A stretch of 10,949 bases of DNA from Nanosynbacter sp. (lineage in GTDB: Bacteria; Patescibacteriota; Saccharimonadia; Saccharimonadales; Saccharimonadaceae): NCBI GenBank assembly GCA_029975625.1, contig JARKOR010000203.1, positions 1 through 10,949 on the forward strand, read 5' to 3'. Made by a program: the position numbers and the translations under genes. Below are positions 1 through 7,395 of this stretch, piece after piece. The notes below the pieces were generated by a model that was not told where the DNA came from, did no database searches, and saw only the letters and a program-made list of their open reading frames with translations. Positions within the stretch are counted from its first letter, which is position 1, and each line of letters starts with the position of its first letter.

Positions 1-1047
1 TATCTGGAGTCTATGGAGAATACGGTTGCCTCAAAAGAGCATGGTGGCCAGGCCGAAACATCGCTTATCCCTGAGTTAGAGGCGCTAGCGACTAACCCAC
101 AAAATGTCTCCTTTTCAAACCAGCCCTCAGGACTTGGAGGCGCGGTGCCTGTCCGCGGCACAACCTGGACCGTTGCGGCCATGGTTGCCCAGTCTAGCGG
201 CGCACACTTAAAATCTTCGGGAACTTCGCTTGTCGGTGAGGAAGGAAATGGGTATGGTAATTTTAATAAATTCCTACCTGGCGCCTATACACTTGGTGAC
301 ATCCTTGAAAAAGAGGGCTATAATCAAACGTTTCTTATGGGCTCAGAGGCTAGTTTTGGCGGTCGGGACAAACTACTTTCCCAACACGGAAATTACACTA
401 TCAAAGATTATTCCTACGCCAAAGAACACAGTCTTATCCCCGAGGACTATAGTGTTTGGTGGGGATATGAGGATAAAAAGCTCATCGACTTCGCGAAAAC
501 CGAACTAGAAACCTTGAGCCGGTCCGATAAGCCATTTAATCTTCAGCTCCTGACGGCCGATACGCACTTTACTGACGGTTACCTTGACCCGTCATGCGAC
601 ACGCCATACGAAAACCAATATGACAACGTGTACGCATGCTCTTCAAAGCTCATCGGTGAATTTATTGACTGGATTGAACAACAGGACTTCGCTAGCAACA
701 CCACAATCGTAATCTCTGGCGACCATCCCGGCATGCAGACAGCATATTATGATGAAAAAATAACTGATTCGAATTACCAACGTACTGTATATAACGTCTT
801 CATCAATCCCGCCATCTCACCAATCAATGAGCAAAATAGGTTATTTACAACCCTTGATATGTACCCTACAACCCTAGCAGCCATGGGAGTAGGCATCGAA
901 GGTGATCGCCTAGGGCTCGGCACTAATCTCTTCTCCGATCAACCCACGCTAATAGAACACCTTGGTAGTATTCAAGCTTTTAATGAGGAGCTATCTCGAA
1001 GATCTAACCTCTATGAGCGAACTATCCTCGTAAAATCCGAGGACTGA
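1..1047 (+). CDS. OpgB/LtaS-type phosphoglycerol transferase, C-terminal part (5' end outside window)
   Basis: This is the extracytoplasmic catalytic domain of an alkaline-phosphatase-superfamily enzyme that moves phosphoglycerol from phosphatidylglycerol to a glycan or polymer outside the membrane. The frame is open to base 1, so the ATG at 13 is internal and the N-terminal membrane segments lie upstream of the window. Family landmarks appear in order. YLES at bases 1-12 carries the probable metal-ligand Glu. GTTWTVAAMVAQ at about 157-192 matches the OpgB stretch with the nucleophilic Thr. TADTHFTDGY at about 553-582 carries a conserved His. ISGDHPGM at about 715-738 is the metal-binding Asp-His pair. 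FTTLDMYPTTLAAMG and RLGLGTNLFS close the domain, as in OpgB/MdoB. The match is nearer to OpgB than to LtaS, but the acceptor (glucan, lipoteichoic-like polymer or other) cannot be told. The TGA stop directly abuts the stop of the convergent pilin gene. Confidence 0.88.
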   Translation, partial: YLESMENTVASKEHGGQAETSLIPELEALATNPQNVSFSNQPSGLGGAVPVRGTTWTVAAMVAQSSGAHLKSSGTSLVGEEGNGYGNFNKFLPGAYTLGDILEKEGYNQTFLMGSEASFGGRDKLLSQHGNYTIKDYSYAKEHSLIPEDYSVWWGYEDKKLIDFAKTELETLSRSDKPFNLQLLTADTHFTDGYLDPSCDTPYENQYDNVYACSSKLIGEFIDWIEQQDFASNTTIVISGDHPGMQTAYYDEKITDSNYQRTVYNVFINPAISPINEQNRLFTTLDMYPTTLAAMGVGIEGDRLGLGTNLFSDQPTLIEHLGSIQAFNEELSRRSNLYERTILVKSED

Positions 1048-1842
1048 TTACGAAGTCGGACAATTTCCTTCTCGTGGCGTACCATCTTGATCGGTGATAA
1101 TGAAAACCATGTCGGGAAAATCCGCATATACCCCCTGGATACAGTACACACCCTCCTCGGGCGGGTCGGGCTCGGGTAGCGGTTGATATGGAACTCCTGA
1201 GTTATTGGGTGCAGCCCACGTGTTCCAGAATGAGTAAATCGGCCACGTTCCTCCCCGACTTTCAAATCGACGCATAAGCTCACTGTAAAAACCCCTAATA
1301 ACATCTTGACGGTCAATCCACCACGCATCCTCTGGAACACCATCTATATAGGACTGCAGCTCACTTTTTTGTATTGGTACGCTCCAGGTTATTGAGTCCC
1401 ACCCCGTAATAAGGATACCGCCAGCAAAAACGTTATCATCGCATTTATTGACAACGGTACTTTCTTGGTGGCCGTCCCTTCCATGAATTACCGAGTAGTA
1501 CGGATCGGCCACAAGCTCTCGACATATCATATGGAATAACACCCCGTTTTGCACCGCAGATAAATTACTATAGTGCACCCCTTCCTTTTGGATTCGGGTC
1601 AGTGTTACATCCTCGGCTGCCTCTGGTAGCTCCCCCATCGTTGTCCTTGTTTGCGCATACTCAAGCTCAAGTTTTTTCTGAGCATCAGATAGAGCAGAAA
1701 CTACTGCGGATTTGGCGGCATTCTTACGAATGCCATTGTATGAGACCATACCGATAAGTGATAAAATTGCAATCACGACGATAATGATTACTATTTCAAC
1801 TAACGTAAATCCGTGTATCCCACCTTTATTTCGGATCATCAT
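1048..1842 (-). CDS. type IV pilin-like (pseudopilin) protein with a large C-terminal domain
   Basis: This is a 264-residue prepilin. It has a short basic leader, the prepilin peptidase site G11|FTLVE with Glu at mature position 5, and a hydrophobic helix at about residues 12-33. These are the class III signal features that let a subunit be cleaved by PilD and packed into a type IV pilus or a related fibre. The remaining 230 residues are predicted extracellular. They contain four cysteines (107, 134, 234, 261), compatible with two disulfides, and a Trp-rich stretch around 150-210. A Pro-rich linker lies near 221-229. Many pilins are 130-180 residues, so this one is large and may be a minor or adhesive subunit. 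Two ATGs stand in tandem at the start; the first, at 1842, fits the leaderless promoter. No other pilus gene is in the window. Confidence 0.88.
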   Translation of the reverse strand: MMIRNKGGIHGFTLVEIVIIIVVIAILSLIGMVSYNGIRKNAAKSAVVSALSDAQKKLELEYAQTRTTMGELPEAAEDVTLTRIQKEGVHYSNLSAVQNGVLFHMICRELVADPYYSVIHGRDGHQESTVVNKCDDNVFAGGILITGWDSITWSVPIQKSELQSYIDGVPEDAWWIDRQDVIRGFYSELMRRFESRGGTWPIYSFWNTWAAPNNSGVPYQPLPEPDPPEEGVYCIQGVYADFPDMVFIITDQDGTPREGNCPTS

Positions 1843-1850
1843 ATGAGTCT

Positions 1851-1879
1851 ATTGTACTTTATTCTTTCCTATATACCAA
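1851..1879 (-). promoter_or_regulatory. promoter of the pilin gene, leaderless type
   Basis: Read on the minus strand, a -35 box TTGGTA (1874-1879) and a -10 box TACAAT (1851-1856) are separated by exactly 17 bases. Only 8 bases lie between the -10 box and the first ATG at 1842. The expected transcription start therefore falls at or next to the start codon, and no Shine-Dalgarno sequence is present. Confidence 0.7.
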
Positions 1880-1899
1880 GACCAGCTCAGTCGGCAGAT

Positions 1900-2082
1900 C
1901 TACTCGCCTTTTTGTTTACGACCTTGGACGTAAGCGCTGATAAGCCCGACAATAATGACGACTGCTGCCACATAGAGCAAACCGTTAATCATCCATGTCG
2001 CCAGCCTAAACACTAACGCAAGCAGCCATACGCCAACAACAATCACCGCTATAGTAAAGATAAATTGCGTAAGTCTATTCAT
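1900..2082 (-). CDS. small two-helix membrane protein, unknown function
   Basis: This is a 60-residue protein starting MNRLTQFIF. It has two hydrophobic segments at about residues 6-28 and 30-52, joined by an almost absent loop, and a basic tail (GRKQKGE). I do not recognise the family. An upstream in-frame ATG at 2109 would add nine poorly hydrophobic residues, but it lies upstream of the promoter -10 box, so the ATG at 2082 is preferred. The next gene upstream on the same strand is the lysozyme-like protein, 36 bases away. The small protein could be read from that transcript or from its own extended -10 promoter. Coding status rests on the clean membrane pattern and well-placed promoter and has not been checked against homologues. 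Confidence 0.65.
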   Translation of the reverse strand: MNRLTQFIFTIAVIVVGVWLLALVFRLATWMINGLLYVAAVVIIVGLISAYVQGRKQKGE

Positions 2083-2088
2083 ATCTTT

Positions 2089-2097
2089 AGTGTAGCA
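2089..2097 (-). promoter_or_regulatory. extended -10 promoter of the small membrane protein, leaderless type
   Basis: On the minus strand the sequence TGCTACACT (2089-2097) is an extended -10 element. It lies six bases before the ATG at 2082, so transcription would begin at the start codon. Only a poor -35 match is present, which an extended -10 can tolerate. No ribosome site is seen. Confidence 0.5.
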
Positions 2098-2118
2098 TAG
2101 AAATATCAAACGGTAATT

Positions 2119-2766
2119 CTATTTCGGCTCAATTACTTCAATTGCCTTTAATACTTCGTCTGATGTGACCAACGCGTTATTGAGACCGTCGTCAGCATAG
2201 TAACTTCGATCTGGCGTATCGCCAAGTACCCGAGGTAAAGCAGCCCACTCTTTAGCTAACTCGGCGGCAAATTGTTCCTTGCTAATCCGTTTGTTGACAT
2301 AGTCAGTCACTCCACGCTTTTCTAGGAGTGTCATTGCGAATTCATCTTGCATAACCTCATCGAATGGTTGGTCTACGTCAATATTCAGCTGTCGGACCAA
2401 CCCCTTGAGTGTCGTATTAATAATTTGATACCGCCCTACTGCGCTACTGGGACTACCCTTTGCGATAAATTCATCTTGCCAGTTTATCACATCAGCCACA
2501 GACATCTTCGTAAATTGAACTTCAGCGTTTGCGGCGTTGCCAAAATATGCATTATAGTTCCTCTTACTCTCCGCTTGGGCTATAAGCTCGAGTAAAGGCT
2601 CGCACGTCTTAGGATCAACTGTTAATTGCCGATTCATATAACTTATAGTATACGCACCTATAATCCCGATACACAACAGCCCTACCCCATATACTTTGGG
2701 TCGTTTATGAACTTCGCGCACGATGCGCCTCAAACGTACTCTTATTTTCTTCACTAGCTTAATCAC
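2119..2766 (-). CDS. membrane-anchored lysozyme-like glycosidase (phage endolysin/GH104-like)
   Basis: This 215-residue protein begins with a very basic cytoplasmic segment (residues 1-24, rich in Lys and Arg). A single membrane helix follows at about 25-44, so the rest should face outward. The outer domain has lysozyme-fold landmarks reminiscent of lambda-type endolysin. These are LIAQAES with a candidate catalytic Glu at 66, the SSAVGRYQI stretch at 107-115, and EWAALPRV at 173-180, where lambda endolysin has a similar WASLPGA. The likely role is cutting peptidoglycan, either its own during growth or pilus assembly, or that of a host cell. The start is GTG at 2766. It sits 8 bases after a perfect TATAAT, and the nearby ATG at 2770 is out of frame and soon meets a stop. 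The exact glycoside hydrolase family is uncertain. Confidence 0.75.
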   Translation of the reverse strand: MIKLVKKIRVRLRRIVREVHKRPKVYGVGLLCIGIIGAYTISYMNRQLTVDPKTCEPLLELIAQAESKRNYNAYFGNAANAEVQFTKMSVADVINWQDEFIAKGSPSSAVGRYQIINTTLKGLVRQLNIDVDQPFDEVMQDEFAMTLLEKRGVTDYVNKRISKEQFAAELAKEWAALPRVLGDTPDRSYYADDGLNNALVTSDEVLKAIEVIEPK

Positions 2767-2774
2767 ACATATGT

Positions 2775-2802
2775 ATTATAGAGAAAAAGTAAAAGGTTAC
2801 AA
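2775..2802 (-). promoter_or_regulatory. promoter of the lysozyme-like gene, leaderless type
   Basis: On the minus strand TTGTAA (2797-2802) and a perfect TATAAT (2775-2780) are 16 bases apart. Eight bases separate the -10 box from the GTG start, leaving essentially no 5' leader. It diverges from the transporter promoter starting at 2842. Confidence 0.7.
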
Positions 2803-2841
2803 GAAACAATACTAATAGCAGCCCCGGGGATTGCCGTCTCG

Positions 2842-2850
2842 TGGTATACT
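2842..2850 (+). promoter_or_regulatory. extended -10 promoter of the VIT-family gene, leaderless type
   Basis: TGGTATACT is a textbook extended -10 element. It is followed by seven bases and then the ATG at 2858, so the expected first transcribed base is at or beside the start codon. There is no good -35 box and no ribosome site. Confidence 0.65.
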
Positions 2851-2857
2851 GTACAGT

Positions 2858-3574
2858 ATGTCAAAATTATCTACACCCACTTCCGAGGTACATATTGCAA
2901 CCTCAACGAATCAACTCAATAAGCTCCGAGCCGCCGTACTTGGCGCGAACGATGGTATTGTATCGACTGCCGGGCTTGTCTTAGGCGTAACAGGCGCAGC
3001 CGCGTCAAAAGAGACGATACTCTTAGCAGGGTTTGCTGGACTAATCTCAGGCGCGTTATCAATGGCCGCAGGAGAGTTTGTCTCAGTCAGTAGCCAACGT
3101 GACAGCGAAAAAGCATTTCTTAAGAAGACACAGGTTCACATCAAGAAGAACCACGACTCAGAAGCCGATGAACTCATTGAGCGATATCAAGCAAAAGGAC
3201 TCTCCGAAAAAACCGCTATGCAGGTAGCGACAGAATTTAAAGAAAACGGTACGCTTACTGTTGAGCTAGAAAAGGAATTAGGCATCGATCCAGATGATTT
3301 GACAAACCCATGGAGCGCTGCCACTGCCTCGGCAATCTCCTTCACCATTGGTGCGGCCATTCCACTCCTAACTGTACTCGTTGCCCCTAGCGCCGTTCTG
3401 GTTCCCGTCACAGTGAGTGCCGTCCTTCTCAGCCTTGTCCTAACGGGTACTCTTAGCGCTCGTGCGGGTAAAGCCAAACAACTCCTCGCCGCTCTGCGAT
3501 TTGTTGTATGGGGTGTCGGTGCGATGATCATCACCTACATAATCGGGCATCTTATTGGCGTAAACATTAACTAG
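2858..3574 (+). CDS. VIT1/CCC1-family metal (Fe2+/Mn2+) transporter
   Basis: This is a 238-residue integral membrane protein. It opens with the family signature LRAAVLGANDGIVSTAG (residues 23-39, first membrane helix, conserved Asp at 32). The second signature, GALSMAAGEFVSVSSQRDSE, follows at about 65-84. The cytosolic helical region (about 85-150) is rich in Glu and Lys, as expected for the metal-binding domain of this family. The C-terminal half (about 154-235) holds three further hydrophobic segments, giving the usual five. Family members export iron or manganese from the cytosol, or load them into vacuoles in plants and fungi; here efflux for metal balance is likely. A TTG start at 2831 would add nine residues but lies upstream of the -10 box, so the ATG at 2858 is chosen. 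The metal actually carried cannot be read from the sequence. Confidence 0.92.
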   Translation: MSKLSTPTSEVHIATSTNQLNKLRAAVLGANDGIVSTAGLVLGVTGAAASKETILLAGFAGLISGALSMAAGEFVSVSSQRDSEKAFLKKTQVHIKKNHDSEADELIERYQAKGLSEKTAMQVATEFKENGTLTVELEKELGIDPDDLTNPWSAATASAISFTIGAAIPLLTVLVAPSAVLVPVTVSAVLLSLVLTGTLSARAGKAKQLLAALRFVVWGVGAMIITYIIGHLIGVNIN

Positions 3575-3599
3575 CCACGAACAAAAATAAGTCCCTAAA

Positions 3600-3626
3600 T
3601 TAGCACTCTTGCACTTTGAGTGCTAA
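3600..3626 (+). promoter_or_regulatory. CIRCE operator (HrcA binding site)
   Basis: TTAGCACTC (3600-3608), nine bases, then GAGTGCTAA (3618-3626) form a perfect inverted repeat identical to the CIRCE consensus. The HrcA repressor binds this element and releases it on heat shock. It encloses the -35 box of the clpB promoter, so bound HrcA would block RNA polymerase. hrcA itself is not in the window. Confidence 0.97.
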
Positions 3627-3637
3627 TTATGTATACT
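3609..3637 (+). promoter_or_regulatory. clpB promoter overlapping CIRCE
   Basis: A partial -35 TTGCAC (3609-3614) and a -10 TATACT (3632-3637) have the ideal 17-base spacing. The -35 lies in the loop of the CIRCE repeat. The transcript would have a leader of about 35-40 bases, unlike the leaderless genes to the left. Confidence 0.6.
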
Positions 3638-3667
3638 GGAAACAGAAACGTACTTTCGTTTAGAAAT

Positions 3668-3672
3668 GGAGG
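3668..3672 (+). promoter_or_regulatory. Shine-Dalgarno site that sets the clpB start
   Basis: GGAGG is followed by eight bases and the ATG at 3681. The in-frame ATG at 3666 overlaps this site and has none of its own, so translation should begin at 3681. Confidence 0.8.
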
Positions 3673-3680
3673 ACGATACT

Positions 3681-5819
3681 ATGCAACCGCAACAACAAGA
3701 CACACAAAAACCACTTGAGAAGTTTGGACAAGACTTGACAGCGTTAGCGCGGGAAGGCAAGCTTGACCCCGTTATTGGACGCGACGAGGAAATTCGTCGA
3801 ACGATGCAGATATTGAGCCGACGAACAAAGAACAACCCCGTACTCATTGGCGAACCGGGCGTCGGAAAGACTGCTATTGTTGAGGCCCTAGCCCAACGAA
3901 TTATCAAAAACGATGTGCCAGACTCACTGAAACATAAGCGTTTGATTAACCTGGAGATTTCATCCTTGCTCGCCGGGGCATCATTCCGCGGTCAATTTGA
4001 GGAACGACTTAAAGGAGTCCTTAGCGAAGTCGAAGAGGCGGCAGGCGAAATTATTCTATTTGTCGACGAAATTCATACGATGGTTGGCGCAGGTGGTGGC
4101 GAGGGTAGTATGGACGCTGGAAATATCCTAAAACCCGCTTTGGCGCGAGGCAAGCTCCATATGATAGGTGCAACGACACTAGGTGAATATCGCAAATATG
4201 TCGAGAAAGACGCAGCCTTAGAACGCAGGTTCCAGCCGGTATATGTCGGAGAGCCAAATTTTGAGGACACCGTTGCAATTCTTCGTGGGTTGAAGGAAAA
4301 ATATGAGGTGCATCATGGCGTGCACATTTCCGATGATGCTATTGTCTCGGCAGCCCGCCTGTCAACACGTTATTTGCCAGACCGATTCCTACCAGACAAA
4401 GCGGTAGACTTGCTCGATGAAGCTACGAGTGCTCTAAAAATGCAGCTAGAGAGCGTACCAATTGCTCTAGACCGCCTGCAAAACCGTAGACTGCAGCTTG
4501 AAATTGAAGAGGCCGCGCTCAAAAAAGACAAATCCGATAGCGCAAAGGCACGTAAGGAAGAAATTCGTCGACATATCGAAGAGATTTCACAGAAAGCCTC
4601 CAAAATCGAGACACGTTGGGAGCGCGAAAAAGATATTTTGGCCACAGTACACTCAGCAGCCGAAACGATGGAATCTCTACGAGGCAAACTCGATATCGCC
4701 GAACGCGAAGCCGACCTCGCGACTGCAAGCCGTATTAAGTACGGGGAGATTCCTGCGCTAGAAAAGAAGCTCGCCACGGCACGCGCGGAACTTGCGAAGA
4801 TTCCAGAGAGTGAGCGTATGCTTCGCGAAGAGGTCACACCAGACGATATTGCTGCGGTCGTGGCACGCTGGACAGGTATTCCCGTAGAACGTCTCATGGA
4901 AACCGAGGGTAGTAAACTCGCAAAACTCGAGGAAGCAATTGGCGAACGTGTCATTGGTCAAACTCGTGCCGTGACTTCAATCGCTAACGCTATTCGTCGC
5001 TCACGAGCGGGACTTGCGGATAGCAACCGTCCAATTGGCTCATTCCTTTTCCTCGGACCGACAGGCGTAGGTAAAACTGAAGTTGCCAAAAGTTTATCCG
5101 AGCAGCTGTTCGATGACGAGCATGCCATGATTCGCATCGACATGAGTGAATATATGGAACAGCACGCTGTCAGCCGTTTAATTGGTTCACCTCCAGGTTA
5201 CGTCGGCTATGACCAAGGTGGACAACTAACCGAAGCTGTGCGCCGTCGACCATATTCAGTAATCTTATTCGATGAAATCGAAAAAGCCCACCCAGACGTC
5301 TTTAATGTGCTCCTCCAAGTCCTTGATGATGGTCGACTAACTGATGGGCAAGGGCGCACTGTTGATTTCACCAATACGATTATCATTATGACAAGCAACA
5401 TTGGCTCTCAAGAAATTATGGATTTCAAGGGAGAAGACTTCGCCAAACTGGAGAATAACATGCTAGACGTACTTCGCCGCCATTTCCGACCCGAGTTTCT
5501 CAATCGCATCGACGATATTGTCATATTTGACCGCATCTCAAAAGAGGCAATGCGAGCAATCGTAGACGTGCAACTGGTACAGATAGCACGTCAAGTCCAT
5601 GATTCTCGTGATATTACTCTTGAATTCGACAACAAGATAAAAGACTCGCTCGCCCAAAACGGCTACGATCCTGCGTTCGGTGCACGCCCACTTAAACGAC
5701 TCATTCAGAAACAAATACTCAACCCTTTGGCAATCGAAATAATCGAGGGAAGAGTTACCGATGGACAAACAATCCGAGTCGGCATATCGGGCGATAAGAC
5801 TATTTTTACCGCGCTTTAG
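3681..5819 (+). CDS. clpB: ClpB protein disaggregase lacking the N-terminal domain
   Basis: This 712-residue AAA+ unfoldase works with DnaK to pull proteins out of aggregates in the cytosol. AAA module 1 has Walker A GEPGVGKT (57-64), Walker B ILFVDEIH (about 125-132) and an arginine-finger region ERRFQ (about 181-185). A coiled-coil middle domain spans about 257-380; this is ClpB-like and much longer than in ClpC or ClpA. Module 2 has GPTGVGKT (459-466), VILFDEIE (527-534) and GARPLKR near the end. The downstream sequence tracks E. coli ClpB almost motif by motif. The usual ClpN double repeat is absent: the protein starts just before the first AAA module, like the short ClpB form E. coli makes from an internal start. 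No ClpP-docking loop was recognised. It is controlled by CIRCE. The last 14 bases overlap the convergent nrd-operon tail gene. Confidence 0.95.
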   Translation: MQPQQQDTQKPLEKFGQDLTALAREGKLDPVIGRDEEIRRTMQILSRRTKNNPVLIGEPGVGKTAIVEALAQRIIKNDVPDSLKHKRLINLEISSLLAGASFRGQFEERLKGVLSEVEEAAGEIILFVDEIHTMVGAGGGEGSMDAGNILKPALARGKLHMIGATTLGEYRKYVEKDAALERRFQPVYVGEPNFEDTVAILRGLKEKYEVHHGVHISDDAIVSAARLSTRYLPDRFLPDKAVDLLDEATSALKMQLESVPIALDRLQNRRLQLEIEEAALKKDKSDSAKARKEEIRRHIEEISQKASKIETRWEREKDILATVHSAAETMESLRGKLDIAEREADLATASRIKYGEIPALEKKLATARAELAKIPESERMLREEVTPDDIAAVVARWTGIPVERLMETEGSKLAKLEEAIGERVIGQTRAVTSIANAIRRSRAGLADSNRPIGSFLFLGPTGVGKTEVAKSLSEQLFDDEHAMIRIDMSEYMEQHAVSRLIGSPPGYVGYDQGGQLTEAVRRRPYSVILFDEIEKAHPDVFNVLLQVLDDGRLTDGQGRTVDFTNTIIIMTSNIGSQEIMDFKGEDFAKLENNMLDVLRRHFRPEFLNRIDDIVIFDRISKEAMRAIVDVQLVQIARQVHDSRDITLEFDNKIKDSLAQNGYDPAFGARPLKRLIQKQILNPLAIEIIEGRVTDGQTIRVGISGDKTIFTAL

Positions 5820-7395
5820 CGGGATACACAACGCTCCGATATAATGCTAATATCCCGAGTGCGCCGCTTAGCCACGCTGATATACCTCCGTATCCTTTGT
5901 TTGAGGCTTCTGCTTCACCATTGTCATCGGTCGTCGATGGTTGGTCCTCTAAGACGTACTCTTCTTGGGGTGCTCGTTTCACTCGAGACGTAGGCGTACG
6001 CAATTCTATGACATCAGCGTCGTCTCCACTTAGCTCAAATATTTCGGGTAGTTCAGCAAATATATCTTCTTTATCATCTGCCGACCGCTCATCGTTTGAC
6101 TCAAATTTTTCTTCCATTAAAATATTTTGCCTAAATTCTATGGACGTTGGTATCTCCTGAGTCTGTGTGTTATCAACTAGACTCATGCTAGTGATGACAC
6201 TCTCAGGCATCATATCAGTCTGCATATCTGATAACGAGGGCTCTACAGAACGCTTAGTTAAAGACGACAACTGAACAGCCTCGGGACTCCCTTCTCTCGA
6301 CAATATTGCTGGAACTGATGGTCCATCCTCGAGCGATAGTGCATCCCTTTCCTTGTTAGGACGTATTCCTTTAACGGGAGATGTCTCCTCAACTGACGGC
6401 AGCCTGTGCTCTATTGGTATCGGCACTTTACTTCCGAGAGACATTGTTCGGTCTATCTGTGGAGCGTCCACTTTTTGTGGAGAAGTTTTGGGACTGTCAG
6501 GGAAAGAAATAGGTCGATCTTCCGTAGACGCGACGAGTGGCCGTGTAGGACCATGGGGCCCTTCTAAGGAATCTGCTACTCTATTAGGCTTCGTAAGTGA
6601 CATCTCGGTATCAGGAGCTACGACAGATACGTCCACCTCCCCAGACGTGCGCATTCGAGGAAGGTCTTCTCGACTTTGAACTGTAATTGCTCTACCTTCA
6701 GCCACGGGGCGTAGATTAGTTCTAGCTTCAATAGAAACACCCGTTTCTACGGATTGAATAGGAACAAGGGGTAAGTCCTCAACTTGCGGTTCTTCTTGGA
6801 GCGATGTTCGCGTAGCCGCTTTCAATGGTTCATTGGATGTTTCCTGTGTACTCATCGGCATACTGTCAGTAGACAGGTCAAGATTTAAATTCATGGGGGC
6901 TTCACGTACTTGCAGCGGCATGGAAGGTGGTCTAGAGATTGCCTCTCTTCGCTCTTGTGTCTCAACTAATCTCTCAACCATAGCAGTATCGGCTTTTTCT
7001 AGAGACGAGATGAAGGGCTCCTCCGTAGCACCTACTGGGGTCTCCTCTTGCCCCAACAAGTTACTGGCGAGTAGTAGGCCTGGGTTTTCAGGAGTCTCGT
7101 CGTCTTTTAGTAGATTGTCTAGAGTCGCCTCTTTGGCGTTTGGTAACATCTTCAATATCGGACAGTTATTACTCCGGGCACACGATATACACGCCAACCC
7201 GCCAACTTGTCGCTGGCAGGTCTCTGAGCTCGTCTCTCTTTCAGGCGCTTGGAAGTTTAGGTCTTTGCTCTCGGCGGCGAGGCTGTCCTCTAGTTCTATG
7301 ATGTTATCGCCGGCGGCTATTTCAATCTCGCCCTCGGCTGTCGCATCTAGCACAGAAGTATCTACAGTTGTCGTCTCTGCCGATTGTTCACTCAT
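5806..7395 (-). CDS. disordered four-cysteine protein with C-terminal membrane anchor, last gene of the nrd operon
   Basis: I do not recognise a family for this 529-residue protein. Four cysteines cluster at 60, 69, 72 and 78 in the pattern CX8CX2CX5CP. There are no others in the protein. CX2CX5C plus one upstream Cys recurs in [4Fe-4S] sites such as those of AddB and Cas4 nucleases, and a final CP is common in ferredoxins, so an iron-sulfur or zinc site is plausible but unproven. Residues about 85-477 are rich in Ser, Thr, Pro, Glu and Asp. No Tyr, Trp or Cys occurs there, which points to disorder. One hydrophobic helix lies at about 503-524 and is followed by a short basic tail (PAKAR), suggesting a tail anchor with the bulk in the cytosol. 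Its ATG shares an ATGA overlap with the reductase stop, so the two are probably translationally coupled. Confidence 0.8.
   Translation of the reverse strand: MSEQSAETTTVDTSVLDATAEGEIEIAAGDNIIELEDSLAAESKDLNFQAPERETSSETCQRQVGGLACISCARSNNCPILKMLPNAKEATLDNLLKDDETPENPGLLLASNLLGQEETPVGATEEPFISSLEKADTAMVERLVETQERREAISRPPSMPLQVREAPMNLNLDLSTDSMPMSTQETSNEPLKAATRTSLQEEPQVEDLPLVPIQSVETGVSIEARTNLRPVAEGRAITVQSREDLPRMRTSGEVDVSVVAPDTEMSLTKPNRVADSLEGPHGPTRPLVASTEDRPISFPDSPKTSPQKVDAPQIDRTMSLGSKVPIPIEHRLPSVEETSPVKGIRPNKERDALSLEDGPSVPAILSREGSPEAVQLSSLTKRSVEPSLSDMQTDMMPESVITSMSLVDNTQTQEIPTSIEFRQNILMEEKFESNDERSADDKEDIFAELPEIFELSGDDADVIELRTPTSRVKRAPQEEYVLEDQPSTTDDNGEAEASNKGYGGISAWLSGALGILALYRSVVYPAKAR

Noticed and set aside
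1011..1343. 110-codon minus-strand open frame crossing the transferase/pilin junction
   Set aside because: It overlaps the pilin gene on the same strand in another frame, has no motif and no start signal, and the pilin frame is well supported.
2822..2829. CCCCGGGG palindrome between the divergent promoters
   Set aside because: Eight bases of perfect symmetry is too short and too simple to call an operator without a second copy.
3187..3534. 115-codon minus-strand open frame inside the VIT transporter gene
   Set aside because: The Ala/Arg/Thr-rich translation is typical of an antisense shadow, and the sense strand is a clear transporter.
4370..4954. 194-codon Ser-rich open frame on minus inside clpB
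   Set aside because: It lies opposite the clpB middle domain, whose codon bias keeps this frame free of stops. The translation is low-complexity Ser/Arg and the sense gene is beyond doubt.
5809..5822. CCGC-GCTTTA-GCGG hairpin at the clpB / four-cysteine gene junction, considered as a terminator
   Set aside because: The stem is only four pairs and no T-run follows on either strand; the minus strand continues with A residues.
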